Assembly: GCA_947579605.1 (NCBI GenBank)
Contig: OX388314.1
Location: forward strand, 22,330,000 to 22,393,999
Source of the DNA: Athripsodes cinereus
Lineage: Eukaryota; Arthropoda; Insecta; Trichoptera; Leptoceridae
DNA length: 64,000 nt
Reading direction: 5' to 3'
Each line of letters begins with the position of its first letter. Position 1 is the first letter of the stretch. Positions 11,640-24,099 of this stretch are shown here, piece by piece. A program made the translations under genes and the position numbers. The notes beneath the pieces are model-generated. The model was not told the origin of the DNA and made no database searches. It saw only the letters and a list, made by a program, of their open reading frames with translations.

Positions 11640-11745
11640 TAACTTTACGTGATGAACGCTTTGGCTCTCATCCGATTATCATAGTTAAGCATCAGTGATG
11701 GCGCTCAGCTCTTGGATGGGTGACCATTATTTAGTAATATGGAAT
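11640..11745 (+). pseudogene. 5S rRNA-derived sequence
   Basis: TCTCATCCGATTATCATAG followed by TTAAGCATCAGTGATGGCGC and CTCTTGGATGGGTGACCA matches the conserved middle and 3' half of eukaryotic 5S rRNA, including the internal promoter region. The first 40 bases are only weakly similar and the 3' stem does not pair. It is either a dispersed 5S pseudogene or the head of a 5S-derived SINE. No T-run terminator directly follows. Confidence 0.7.
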
Positions 11746-11799
11746 TATTTTTTCTTTAATACAACTTGATATAAAACCATTGCTGTTACCTATTTCTTC

Positions 11800-12062
11800 T
11801 TCTTCTTCTGCTTGTAGTAGATCATTGATCTGTTTGTTGGGAATCTGTCTCCTCTTGCGACGCTAAAGACCAGCTATCCTTCCGTCTTTTAGGTGGTCTT
11901 CCCAGCAACCTTTAACCTAGTGGTGTATCGTTCATGGCGATGTGAACTATTTCGTCACTATTCATGCAATCCACATGATCCACGTCCATAATCTACTTCT
12001 CTTTCTGCTCCAGCAAACGATATCTTCACTTATTTTTCTCATTTCGATGTTCCTGACTCTGT
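11800..12062 (-). mobile_element. LINE 3' fragment, decayed
   Basis: Same family as 7496-7760: AGAAGAAG-rich tail at the low coordinate, TTTTAGGTGGTCTTCCC and TTCCTGACTCTGTATTC in matching order. No open frame. Confidence 0.5.
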
Positions 12063-12857
12063 ATTCTATTTAATGACTTTAAACTGAGGGTAGGCTTACT
12101 TAGTAGGCCACTGATATTTTGGTATATGCATACTAGTATATTGGTTTATTCATAATTTAAATTTAATAATGCATCGCTCCCCTCAACCTTTTTACAAAAT
12201 CTCTCAATAACCTTTTTGAGTACATAATTCTCAATAACTGTCAAATTTTTAAACGGACAAGGGTAAAAGATAAATAATTATAATTTAGTCTCTGTACTTT
12301 TAGCGTTGTGAGTTAAATCGAACAATATTGTTTTTTTTCTGTATAATAATAATTTTATAGAAATAAAACTTTTCCCATAAATTAAATTCTCTCACTCGTA
12401 AGTGTGTTATGTTTGTACTGTTAAATTTAGCATAAATTTATTGTATATCTACTTCTTTGTAGTACTTAACGAATGGACGAAGTAAGGGTAAAAGTGTCAC
12501 ATATTTTTTTTGTAATCTCTTTTTTTCCAATGAAATACGTAATTGACAATGGAAAAAAATTTAAGGTACATACTATAGGTTTAAAATATTGGTATTCGCT
12601 TAGTTTTTTAACAAATGACAGTCAATAATTATGTCCATTGGTGTCGACGAACACTTTCGAGTAGGTACAAAAAAAAATATAGAAATTTATATAAATAACT
12701 ATTTTTTTAAAGCAAAGAAGTTTCACTGTGTGAACACAACTACCCTTCAACAATCATAACAGGGTGTATAGTAAGCTGTAAACAAAAGATGATGATGTTT
12801 TTATTCATTTTTGTCATTTGTCTCATTATTTTGCCTCATTTTTCATGTGTCGCGCAT
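12063..12857. other. AT-rich interval without a recognised gene
   Basis: No coding motif, RNA gene or terminal repeat seen. Confidence 0.4.
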
Positions 12858-13032
12858 ACTTTTTGAACACGACCTTTTTCAAATTGTCCTGGGTCTGGGT
12901 GTTACGTGTATATGTGTTTAGTGCATTGTATATATGTGTATCGTCGAGTTAGTACCCATAGTACAAGATTCAATCTTAGTTTGGGACTAGCTCGATCTGT
13001 GTGAATTGTCTATGCATGTTATATTATGTTAA
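12858..13032 (+). mobile_element. Family B SINE, copy 2, lacking the tRNA head
   Basis: Starts inside the body (CACGACCTTTTTCAAATTG) and runs through GTTTGGGACTAGCTCGATCTG to a TGTTATATTATGTTA tail. 5'-truncated. Confidence 0.7.
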
Positions 13033-14072
13033 ATGACAGAGACAATGTTTGATTCATAGCTAAGCACATGTCAGGTACCAAGGTATAGTCCGTCGGGTAG
13101 TATTTAAACCTATATCATTCTGACTAGCAGCCCAACAAATTATTGGATTACAGACTAGCTACAGCAGTCTTATACTGCGCCAGGCTCTGTAAATTCTCTT
13201 CACCTATTTTTCGAGAAAATTCAAAGCTAATTGTCTACTCATGCAGTGATGACACGATTAAACATATCAAAATCTATTTTAAGATAGGTATGCGTTTGCT
13301 TGTCACAGTTCGTCCCTCGTCTGACTAACTGTCGTAACTGACTTTTTTGGCAAAATTGAGTTATGACCGCCACCATGTATTGTGATTTGATACGCATGTT
13401 CTCACCGAAGATCACAGCTGTAGCTGCTGCCATTATCCTGGAACAGCTTTCTGATTTGTTGTCGTATCTACGAATTAATCAAAATAATATCTTACTAACG
13501 GACGTAAGTGCAGATACTACAGTTAGTGTGATTTTTTATAAATGAAAAACATATCCAATGTAGGTCCTATCTTGAAATACGATACTTAGTATAGACATTA
13601 ACTGGGAATAACTTTTTATTTATTTTCACATAGGATAGTATTTTTCTTTGTTAGAATCATTTTAGTAGAAATTCTCAATATCCCGATCATAATTTAAGTA
13701 CTGAAAAAATTAATATGTCAAATATTTACGAAGTGCAGCCACAAGATTTTGAAGTTAACGGCTCACTGAGGGAAATACTAAGAAAAAAATCTTCTAAGGT
13801 CAATAAAAATAAATAAAAATAAACAACTAAAAGATCACAGAATGGAGTATATGACCCAAGTATCCAAAAATATTGTTGCATAGTGAATACTAAAACCTGC
13901 GTGAAACATTGAAATTTGTTAGGCAGCATCTCGTCAATGTTTTCTTTTCAACGAATATACTCCCGAAATAATTTGAGAAAATTTTCGGAGTCTTGAAGAA
14001 ATTTTACAATTTATTATCATCATCTGCTAGACGGACATCAGATATGCCGGCCATTTTTTTTTAAATACATAA

Positions 14073-14363
14073 GTGTTGGAAAAAAAACGGTTGAAACAGC
14101 TATCGATAGTTACTTCGGCGAGGATTTTAGATAAAGAAAATCGAGGCGATCGAAAAGCTTTTTACATTGATCTGAGAATGAGTCGCAATATTGAGGAACA
14201 AATTGAGAGATTTCCAAAAGTTGAGTCTTACTATTGTCGTGAAAAGACGACATGAAAATACTTGCATAGTGACTTGACATTGAGAAACATGTACGCTATG
14301 TTTCTGGATACTTTGAAAAACAATACTGAAAAACTAGGTTTTGTATCATACAGAAGAGTTTTA
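14073..14363 (+). pseudogene. Transposase N-terminal block, one internal stop
   Basis: The frame encodes EEQIERFPKVESYYCREKTT and then meets a TGA at 14253. Directly in frame it continues KYLHSDLTLRNMYAMFLDTL. The RFPKVESYYCREKT motif followed by YLHSDL is characteristic of this insect transposon family, which suggests that the TGA is a simple mutation in a once continuous frame. Confidence 0.6.
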
Positions 14364-14481
14364 ATATAAAAAAAAAACCTGTCTTTCCATCTACCGAAAA
14401 AGGATCAGTGTAGCTTGTGAACGACATATTGCGAAAGCTCAGAAGATGTTAAAACTAAATTGAAAAATCAATATCTTAAGC

Positions 14482-14736
14482 ATGAAAATGAAAAAAATAC
14501 TTGTTCGTCCTGCTAGAATGGTTGGCAAAACAAAAGCTCAGCAAGATTCTATAACACAGTGTGCTACGTTTGATATGCAGCAAGTTATCAACTTACCGAT
14601 CAGCAATGTAAGGGCAGTTTTCTATAAAAGACGTTTATTAGTATATAACTTCACAATATACGATATACCTTCTGGTGAGTGCTATCGTTACACGTGGCAT
14701 GAAGGTGCAAGCAAGAAGGGTTCCTCTAAAATTTAA
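14482..14736 (+). pseudogene. Transposase central block
   Basis: An 84-codon frame contains TFDMQQVINLPI, FYKRRLLVYNFTIYD and YTWHEGASKKGS. In intact relatives the (C/T)FD(L/M)QQV motif begins the catalytic core. Here the frame stops after KGSSKI and is not joined to the next block, which is in another frame and about 180 bp further on. Confidence 0.6.
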
Positions 14737-14912
14737 TCTGCGTTTTTTCTTTTCTGAATATGTACTCGTATGATGAAAAATGTTATAAAAAGTATATTTA
14801 TTTGCCGACTGCTGTTGCGGTTAAAACAAAAATTCAATAATCGCTTCTACCTTAATTTACTTTATAAATAATTCAAGAAATAATAATGAAATAAAATAAC
14901 GTATCTGTTCCA

Positions 14913-15083
14913 TGTCACGGACAAAGTGAAGGCGATTCGGTACACAGTGCTATTAACTATGCGCTTAAGAAAAGTGGTAATATCTTTGTTCCTAGTCAAT
15001 TACTTCCTGTTTTCAAATTAGCAGGTAGAAACAAACCTTACATCGTTACACCCCTCAACTGTTCAGATTTTTTTGGATTTTAA
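14913..15083 (+). pseudogene. Transposase C-terminal block
   Basis: An open stretch without an ATG reads CHGQSEGDSVHSAINYALKK and later IFVPSQLLPVFKLAGRNKP, ending with a TAA at 15081. The HGQSEGDS(V/M)HS motif is a strong mark of this transposase type. The segments in between (about 14740-14910) have been deleted or scrambled. Confidence 0.65.
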
Positions 15084-15935
15084 GAAATTATCCATTGAGC
15101 TACGTCTTCTTTCCCTTCGAATGACGACACAGGGCTAAATGTAAACTGAACGGAGATGACGTAATTTTCAGTAGAAAAACACAGTCTTACTAAGTTTTCT
15201 TTTAAAACTAGTGTTGGCGAAACAAATTATCGTTCAATATACTTGAAACGACAAGTATTTAACATAATATTGCATAACGAGATTTCTCAACTCAAATCCA
15301 CTCCATCTAAAATTTCCCAGGCAAAATCTGCTGACTCGATGTCTTTGACTACTGGCGATACACCGATGATAAGATTACTCAAGCACGCTGAGTTTTATAA
15401 GTCCCTCCATCACTAAATTCGTTGTTTTGAAAATAATCACGAAATTTTATTTATTAACATCTGATGATGAGGATGAGAATTCTCGAACACCATAATCTGC
15501 ATAATAATTTATTTTTTAGTGATTTACTTTCATTTTATTTCCTATAAAACTGCTCTTATTACAGTGTAAACACTCTTGTTAATTAATATACTTTCTTAAA
15601 TTATAAAATCGTTTTATTTTCACCTTTGACTCTTAAAATAGTTAAGTCCTATCTGAGCATAACTAAATATGGCCATGGGAAAAAAGTCTCACAAAGGGTC
15701 CTATCTACTTTGACGGTGCATAAAAATAAATCCAATATACTTATGGAAATTTAATTTTCACAAAAATAATTCAGAGATTCATAAAAATACAAATAAAATA
15801 ATAAAATACATTTAGACTCTTTCGTTTAGCTGGGAGAGACGAAACTATGCACGCCAAAACACTAAAAATGCTCTCCTGAACAATTTACATTTTACCAGTT
15901 ACGACAGTTAGTCAGATGAGGGACGAGTTCACTGT

Positions 15936-16690
15936 AAACACATTATAAAATAAGAGCAATCGATGTATTCTTAAGAATTAAAACAGATTAATATAAAAAC
16001 GCGTTAATTTTCGAATTCTTTTGCTTAAATGTTTATTAAAATAAATATTCTTTTTTGTTATCAAATGCTATCATGTCCTTTTTGCTTCCTTCCATCAATT
16101 CTATAAATCCATACATTACGTCCAAGCTATGAAATGGGTTAAAATATTCTAACACAGAGAGGGCGAGATAGACAGAAAGCGTAGAAGGAAATCTATCCCA
16201 TGGGATTATGAAGCAATCGTTGAGGCTTCAGGCATAGCATTGTGACCAAATACATATTGTTAATATCTACATACTGCTGCCAATATAAGTCACCCAGATT
16301 CATTTTAAATTCAATCAATAAATATGAAAAATATCATTCGAGAAATAGTAATAATGGAAAATTTTGACACTATATATTGCAGGTGTTATCAAGGATGAAC
16401 ATAATACTTAACCTTTGTGTATTAATTAAGTCACCTTGCTAAGAAAAGATTCAATAATAATATATATAATTTCCTATATAGAACCTCATAAAAAAAAAAC
16501 AATGATTTATTTGTTTTCTTTTATACTCCTCAAATGGTTTTGTTTGTATTTCAAAGTAATAAAACATTAATTTGAAGAAAATATTATTTTATATTACTTT
16601 AATCTAAAATATGATTGTCAGCTTTCTTCGCTTGCGGAGCAAACAGGAAAAGTGTCATAAGAAAATGTATAAAATATTATTTTTTTTATC
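15936..16690. other. AT-rich interval without a recognised gene
   Basis: No coding motif, RNA gene or terminal repeat seen. Confidence 0.4.
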
Positions 16691-17125
16691 GTTTAACTGG
16701 ATTTGTATACGACGTGCAGATGACCAAACCAATCAGAAATCTCGATTAGAGAACCATCCCAGCAATAGATGCCGATCAAGTATTGAACTTAATAATTATT
16801 ATTGTTCCTGTGCCATTTCGACGAGAGATCTTGATCTATCCGAGATCTGAAATAAAAGATCCCAAAAAATTGTTACTTCTATGATTCGTATTAAAATTTT
16901 CTCGATTGGTGGACCTTAATTCATGACAGTGAGATTGGCGAAATCGGTGAACGTAATTCATGGACATCGAAAGTGATCACTTAAGCCAGCCTAAAGCCAA
17001 TTCGTAAGCGTTGGGACGCCTTTCTCACTTTTTCCAGTTGGATTTCGCACAATGCTACATTGTGGAAACATGATTCTCCAACCGAGAAGTCTGATTGGTT
17101 ACCGTCATAAACAACTTTGTTGCAT
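16690..17125 (+). repeat. TTTAACTGGATTTGT repeat family, copy 1
   Basis: Shares in order GTTTAACTGGATTTGT, GCAGATGACCAAACCAATCA, ATGGACATCGAAAGTGATCA and TTCTCCAACCGAGAAGTCTG with copies at 51555-51715, 62735-62875 and 63590-63993. Strong inverted symmetry suggests a non-autonomous DNA element. The class is unknown. Confidence 0.45.
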
Positions 17126-17878
17126 ATTTAATTTTCTCGAATCTATCACATTAACAGTTTATATTTCATACAGGTCTTTATGAATTACCTACTCGTATAG
17201 TTCTAGAGACATAACCTCGTTGGAATTATAAATTTACATGAGATTTGCATTTTAAGAGTATGTACAGATAAAAAGCAGATTTTTTTTATATTAGGTAGAT
17301 GCTAATGATTTTTTTCTTTTTAGTTCCAGGATCATCATCCCTAGCTGTACCCACCTGGCATCTCTACCTATATTCAAGTTTTGTCTACTTCGTTATTATG
17401 TTTTACATATTTTGAAAATAATACAAATAATAATTAATATTTAAATAAAATTTAAATTTATTATTATATTAAATAATCGTAAATAAATTATAATAAATTT
17501 AAATAACATGGTATTTATTATAAGGTTTATGTAAATAATAATAATATAACATATCTAGTTAATTTTGTTAAATATACATAATTCATAAAATATAGTGACT
17601 TTTAATGAATTATTATTAATTGAAAATATACTTTTAAATAAGTTGTGTACATAATTTATCTATGTCGTATATTAATATCGTAAAGATCTTTATATATAAA
17701 TAAATTTCACATGATAATCAGCAAACCCTTTTATATACAAGCAAATTTCGTACAAAGATGAGCAAACCCTTTTCTAATTATTACTTTCAAAGTATTGGCA
17801 TTCTTCTCAAACTAAAACTACAGTTTTTTTTATTTATTTTAATACGAGACGAGTTAACAACAAGCGTATTTTGTCAAA
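17126..17878. other. Very AT-rich interval
   Basis: Nothing supported. A short direct duplication of AGCAAACCCTTTT occurs at 17721 and 17761. Confidence 0.4.
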
Positions 17879-18166
17879 GTTTGTTATAAACAATATGGAA
17901 GTTGATGTAATAACGATGGTTTGGGCATGTGGAAAGAACAAATGATTACAGAATGACCAAGAAAATATATTTGGCTGAGAGGAGTGGTTCTCGGAGACCA
18001 TATCCTATAGGACGGTTCCGTGTTGAGCACATTGAACAGGATAGCATGCATGAGGAATTGTATGATTGTGACGGAAGCGAAAGGTGTATGCAAGGATAGA
18101 AGGAAGTGGCGCTCGATCCTTTCTGCCTAGCTTGCAAGAGAAGCGATGTGATGGTATGTATGTATG
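17879..18166 (+). mobile_element. LINE R 3' fragment, copy 1
   Basis: In shifting frames it encodes the C-terminal signature also seen at 48288: ACMRNCMIV, then EAKGVCKDRRKWRSILSA. Frameshifts and stops are present. The tail ends GTGATGGTATGTATGTATG. Confidence 0.6.
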
Positions 18167-19230
18167 TTGTTATAAACAGTGATGGTGAAAAAAATTATAT
18201 ATTTGACTTTGAATTGTAACATAAACATTTAAATTACCTCTTATTTGCATTGAATGAGATAATCTAGTGTGAGCTTTTGCGTGACTAATAAACAAGAAGC
18301 AAATTGATAGCAGATTTACAATGTCCTTATAAGACGAAAAACTTCTCCATAAATAAAAAACAACATAGTAAAAAAACATGTTTTTGGTTTCATTAAAAAA
18401 TAAAGAGTAGATATTACAGTTGAAATTGTGTAGTATCACTGACAACTCCGTACAAAAATGATGTAATGACTCTTAGTCTTTATTAAGTAAAAATAAACAG
18501 CCCAAATTAGAAGAAAACCTGATTTGTAAGTCCAGCATATTGTTTTCAATTAAAGTTAAACTTTTACAATGCTATGTAAATATTACGACGTTAATGTTAT
18601 ATTTCATGATGTTTTTGTATTGTTGTAGAGTGTCTCATTATTTTTCCTGTAAAAATGTAATAATTATTAATTACTCCTTGTTAACCAACAATCAGTTGAT
18701 ATTTCGATATATAAATAATAGTGTATAAATATAAAAACCAGAATTTTATTGTTATTCTGTTTTTTAGTGGCTAGGCACGAAATGATTATGTCAAAACGGT
18801 TTTTTTATTAGCAAATAATATCAAATGGAAAAGACATTAATTTCTAGTAATTTTATTTTAATTACATCCTATACGAAATTAACTTTCGTTTATAATTTTG
18901 AACAGTGAAATTTCATTTCTTTTAAAAAACAGACCTATTCAGACCCAAATTTTGTTTTATTATTGGATTGTAAAATATTTGTAATATTTCATTTAAATAC
19001 TATTAGAAGATGAATACATAATTGCACAAGACATTTTTGTTTTTATTAATTTGTTCTTTAAAAAATTGTAGTTAAATTTATAATATAAATTTCACAGTTT
19101 ACTTTAATATTATACGAATAAAATATAATTTGTAAAAATTGTTTCATTTGCCCCTAAAACAAAAGAAAAATAATAATCACTGACATTACGTAAAATATTT
19201 CCAACACTGAGCAATTTCATGTTTTAAAGA
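18167..19230. other. AT-rich interval without a recognised gene
   Basis: Two 60-90 codon frames exist but show no motifs, and their composition follows the background. Confidence 0.4.
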
Positions 19231-19231
19231 G

Positions 19232-19455
19232 TCTCCGGGTAGAAAAGGTCTCCTACTCTTTTATGTTGGTTTTGAGTATCCTGTAAAGGGCAGGTGTTCA
19301 TAAAACTTCATGTTTATGATTTAAATTCAGTGTTGAGGTATACCACCAATGCTAAATGTTTTTTTTTGCACGAAGAGGAGAAATCAAATTTTATATTTTA
19401 TGCAGTTTGTCTACTTGCTCCCCTTTTATGAGATACCTATACTGCGGTAATATAG
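19232..19455 (+). mobile_element. Family A copy, diverged
   Basis: CCGGGTAGAAAAGGTCTCCT, GTATCCTGTAAAGGGCAGG, TTCAGTGTTGAGGTATACCA and GCACGAAGAGGAG follow the family order. Confidence 0.6.
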
Positions 19456-20367
19456 ATGGGTGGATGTAATAAATAATAAGACAAAAGTCTTTTGGAAAAT
19501 TTAGAGAGATTCTAAGACAACCTAAGAAGTTTTTGATTCAATTCTTAGAGTTCTTTAATAAGCTTGAGATGTTCTGTCGGAAAAACTTGGAGATATTCTG
19601 AAAATAGTAATGGTCTCTGGAGATAGTTCTAGAGAATTTATTTAGAGAATTTGAGGAGCTGTTCACAAAACTTTAGTCCCTTCAAAACACTTCAAGGGTT
19701 TTTTCTAACTGACATAATCTAATGCCTGAGGTTAAACATTTCCAAATTAAATATTACATCATTATTATCCTTCAAATGAACTTTCACCGGCATTATGATA
19801 TCATTAAATTATAATTCATCAAGAACATACGAGCAAATATAACGCAATTTAAAAAAATCATCAAGAATTAAAATGTCAGTACTCATTATATAGTTAATAC
19901 CTTCACCGAGAAACTAAAATGAACACGTGTACATGAAATAATGAGCTTAGGATATAACAAGAAACATTAATTGACTTTAACATGTATTCATTTTGTCCGT
20001 ATTTTTTTCATCGTTTGATTTTTATTCCTTACATAGGCTGAGAACGAAAACGAATTAAATTGTCTATGTAAAGAAACTATCGACTAGTCCATGTAAAGAA
20101 AGTATTCCACAATTTAATAACCATTGAACTAACCACAAGGTATCCTCTATGTTCATAAATACATCATCTTCCGCTTATTCTAGTTGGATCGGGGTCAATT
20201 GCATCAAGATGCTTCTTCCAGAGATCCCTATTACCCATTGCTGCACCCAGAACCGTTAATCATTTTAAACCAAGTCTTTCAACACAAAAAAATTGCTTCT
20301 TGTCCTCGACAACTTCTTAGGCGGCCCTCTTTGTGCCATTAAAATAAGTAAAATATTCAAGATAAAC

Positions 20368-20612
20368 ATAACATAACATGTACAGACAATTCACACAGAC
20401 CGAGCTAGTCCCAAACTAAGATATGAATCTTGTATTATGGGTACTAACACGACGATACACATATACAATGCACTAAACATATATACATGTAACACCCAGA
20501 CCCAGGACAATCTGAAAAAGGTCATTCTTCATTTTGCCCTGGCCGGAAATCGAACCCGGGACCTCGTGACTCAAAGGCAAATGCGTTGGCTCCGCGACAC
20601 ACCGGTCAGATA
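20368..20612 (-). mobile_element. Family B SINE, copy 3
   Basis: Carries the tRNA-like head with GAAATCGAACCCGGGACC on the plus strand (B box on minus) and the ACATAACATAACATG tail at the low coordinate. Confidence 0.8.
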
Positions 20613-20624
20613 GAATGTCTTTAA

Positions 20625-20700
20625 TGTGGTTTGCCTTTTACAGGACACGAAATCAAAAATGTATGTACATTAAAGAGTGAGATACCGGTTCTACATACCT
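20625..20700 (-). mobile_element. Family A fragment (head)
   Basis: GCCTTTTACAGGACACGAAA and a following AAGAGTGAGATACCGG match the head. Confidence 0.4.
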
Positions 20701-21231
20701 ACATAGTTTGAACTCCGCAAGTAAAATTAAATCATCTACCTTTCTTTATTTCTCCCTGCTACCCCACTAGAGCTTCAGAGTGAGGAGTTAGATATACCGG
20801 ATAGGCCACAATTTTCAAAATGTTTACATTTCTAGAAAAACTATTATAGTACAAGTTTTCAAATCACATATCGACAGTTCACCCCTTTGTTACGTCGAGG
20901 GTTGAAAAAAAGCACAACGTAAATGGGGTGATGTTTACTATGCAGATAATCTGAATCAATATGAAGTGGTAACTTAATGACCCTTTGAGGGTAGACAGGG
21001 GTAAATCGATGTTAAGTAAACGTCATTATGAACAAATATTTACAGTAGCCACGTACAACGAAGTAATCAAGTAAAAAAAATATATAATGTTCAAAATATT
21101 TTTTTCAGTTAAAGGATTTATAAGCAATAAACACACTTCCACTTTTGTTTAAGGTATTTCATTTTTTTGTGAATATTATTTCAAATGATTACTACTAAAT
21201 CTTCGACTACCTAGATGACCCTCTTTCGCAA

Positions 21232-21330
21232 TGCACAGTTACTGCAACAACAACTTCAGACCATCAGTTATGGAGGAGGTTGATTTTTCTCCCTACCCAG
21301 GAGAAGACCTCAAGGATCTAAAGTAGGTAT
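21232..21330 (+). other. Candidate short coding stretch, unproven
   Basis: After an in-frame TGA the frame reads MHSYCNNNFRPSVMEEVDFS, then PYPGEDLKDLK and TAG. Composition is less AT-rich than the flanks, and CAACTTCAG just before ACCATCAG could be a splice acceptor. No family is recognised. It may be a last exon or chance. Confidence 0.2.
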
Positions 21331-21426
21331 AAATAATAATTGTAAAATGTTTTATAATTGATTAATTACCATAAAATAATATTTTTCTATTTGATTATAT
21401 CAATTTTACTTTTATCTCATAATTTA

Positions 21427-21590
21427 TGTAGAATAATTATCATTTTAATAGGTAGATACTTTTAAATAAACAGAACATAAATCTTTCCTATTGATACGAT
21501 TTTTATGGAAAAATAATTCTCATTTTAAATACTTAAATAAATAGAACATAAAAAATCTTTCCTATTGATACGATTTTTATGGAAAAATAT
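21427..21590. repeat. Tandem duplication, about 80 bp twice
   Basis: TCTTTCCTATTGATACGATT with ATTTTTATGGAAAAATA flanks appears at 21482 and 21562, preceded each time by AATAGAACATAAA-like sequence. Confidence 0.7.
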
Positions 21591-22004
21591 TATTAAAGAT
21601 AAATCTTTTTTTTCACGAAAAAGTGATTAAGGACAAATTCTACATAGTCTAATTTGATAAATATTTGGAGTAAGTTCCTTTTGTTGCGGTACTCCTTTTG
21701 TAACATTGTCAGTACACAAAAATTGATTAATATTGTGTAATTTTGTTCAAGTCCAAAAAATACATTTATTAAATTGGTTTGTTGTTTTTTATTTCAAACA
21801 TAATGTCTGTATTACTTCATACAATTATTATCTAGCAAAACCATTCAATAAAATAATTAAAGTATAAACTACGAACTATTGAAAGAATATTCGTAGAAAT
21901 TGAAGCAAGTAGGTAAGTTTGTTTTCATACTTAATTTAATATCCTGTCTTCGTTAAAAATGACAGTTAAAAGTAAAATGTTGTGTCCTCACATAACTCCA
22001 TCCT

Positions 22005-22165
22005 TCCCATCACGGTATCATCCACAAGTGGGAAAGCGAACGAACCAACTGCTTGTAATAAATATACTACTACTACTACTACTACTACCAGTACGCTATC
22101 ACAGCATATCCCACAAATGGGGAAGCCAGCAGACCAGCTGCATGTAATATACATACGAGCTTAAT
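22005..22165 (-). mobile_element. Two family A 3' ends in series
   Basis: The first has CATCCACAAGTGGGAAAGCG. It runs into a (TAC)n tract at 22068-22089, which is the 3' tail of a second copy with CATATCCCACAAATGGGGAA. A second copy thus landed inside or next to an older one. Confidence 0.6.
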
Positions 22166-23059
22166 AATTACTAAAGTCATTGTTGTCGACCGACGGTACT
22201 TGATGGAAATTCTCGTGAAATTATTAAAAAAGATTTAACATCAGTAACTATAATTAAATAATTACCAATTATTCATTACAAATGAAAATACAATGTAAGG
22301 AAAAAAGCTAAAACATGATTTTCAAATAATAAAAAAACTTATGTGCTTCAAAGGATAATAATGCGCTTCTAATTATTATTATTTGACATTTAATATCCTG
22401 TCGAATCAAAGAACAATGTCAAGGGTAGAAATGTCAAAAATAATTATATCGGAAAAGTATGATATTAATGTTATTACCAAATACCTAATTACCTGTTTCC
22501 TTTACGTTGATAATAGTCTTATTAAAGACTTGTTTCGAATATATAAAATTAGAGTGACTTCCTTTGAACGAGGCACCTAATAATAAAACAAAATACAAAT
22601 TTCAAAACTCATTTAGTAAATGTTGCGTTAAATGTTGTGTGTACGATTAATAATGATGAGAATAAAAGACCCCCGTATGACCTGGGGCAAAGAGAAGCGT
22701 GTACCCGTATTCTCCCTGGTTTAAAGTCGTATCTGCAAATAAGACATTATACGTTGCTCTACTACGAGTACAACGAATCTGTTATTATAATATTACGCTA
22801 TCATGAATTTTGTCGTATTTGTAAATACGACATTCTTCTAGTTACATTTTTTTTTTAATTCTTATCAGAATAAAACGTTATTTAATGTTCTAAGGATACG
22901 ATTTTATTTCTTAAAAGCGAGAAATATACGTTTAATTATTTATCCATGAATAAGTCCTATCAGAACATTTAGCTTAAAGCTTTTTTATAATTTTCTTATG
23001 TCTGCTTACACAGATTATATCAATAGCAAATAAATAGTGCCGCGTAGAGTGGTCTGGCT
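22166..23059. other. AT-rich interval without a recognised gene
   Basis: A 20-bp near-palindrome GTCGTATTTGTAAATACGAC lies at 22812, with partial copies at 22726 and 23528. Otherwise nothing is supported. Confidence 0.35.
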
Positions 23060-23270
23060 AACTATGTTGACCGTACCTTCTGTGTGGTTGATCCGTTGCT
23101 GTGGAACAAAATTCTTCATGATTTGCGAACTCTGGAGAGTGTGGAGGTGTTCAGGGCAAAATTAACGACCCTATAGTTCAGGAGGTGTTGTGATTCTTAA
23201 ATAGGCCCTTGTGGTGATTTATCCACAAAACGGCGCATCTTAAAAAGTTATTTTCAGGATATTATTCGCA
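23060..23270 (+). mobile_element. LINE 3' end, family L, copy 1
   Basis: One frame reads LWNKILHDLRTLESVEVF, typical of the last residues of Jockey-like reverse transcriptases, then a stop. The 3' part has CCTTGTGGTGATTTATCCAC and AAAACGGCGC, shared with 25485-25685 and 49436-49640. Confidence 0.6.
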
Positions 23271-24099
23271 TTACAAATCAATTTACATAAGCAAAAAAGT
23301 TTTTAGTAATTATACATACCTAACATTGTACCTACTCCTTAATCTAATTAACTCACTTGCATAATTTCTGAATCATAATGAGTTTCAGAAACTTACACAC
23401 AAAGAAAATGATAATTAAATGGTTTATACAAATTCGATACAAGGAAAACAAAAAGTAATGAGTGAGATTCAATTGTTTTGAATAGAATCTTTTTAAAAGT
23501 TTAAAAAGGTATTCTATATTGTATGTAGATACGACATTCTTCCACAGTATTTTAAATCACAGGCGTACAAACTGTAAGGTAAGTACCTACCTACAAGTCG
23601 TTTGTAGATAGGAAGTAAGCAGGTACCTTCTCTTCTTGTTGTCTTTTATAGTTGAATAGAATGTACAAGTACAGTAAACTCTTTAATATTCGGGCGTTAT
23701 TTAATCGTCCTAACAAAATATATATCACGGGTTCTCTCTTAATTGGGTGAGCCACAAAACTAGGTATATATGCGTGGTTTGGTATCAAGATTGTACAAAT
23801 CCATTTGTAGTTAGTAAAATGTCCGTAGGACCCAGAATTTAATAGATTTTGACTGATTACCAAACTAACAATGATTTTTTCCCTTATTTTTCATATTAAT
23901 TTCAATCTGATTGTTTTGTAAAATGCGATTTTGTGAAACTCAAAACGAATAATATTTAGTTAAAAAAATATATTTTGGATTTACCCTTTTCGATCCCAAA
24001 CCATTCATACAAAAGTATACAAGTTGTCCTCCCCGGTTTCATACTTAGTGTATATTCGTATTTTGTATTTTATTACTGCTTATTTTGTAGAACTCTATA

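Larger units (their letters stand above)
13305..15935 (+). mobile_element. Decayed DDE-type DNA transposon with inverted ends
   Basis: The ends share about 40 bp in inverted orientation: CGTCCCTCGTCTGACTAACT at 13311 and its complement AGTTAGTCAGATGAGGGACG at 15906-15925, continuing through GTCGTAACTG. Between them lie three blocks of one transposase-like protein in order (14073-14363, 14482-14736, 14913-15083). The family is a DDE-like transposase common in insects. I cannot name the superfamily with certainty. Confidence 0.65.

Noticed and set aside
17884..18137. Minus frames of 63-69 codons
   Set aside because: Antisense to the LINE R tail, which is recognisable on the plus strand.
22060..22090. 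CRISPR-like spacing of short repeats
   Set aside because: It is a plain (TAC)n tail of family A, and no array structure exists in the window.
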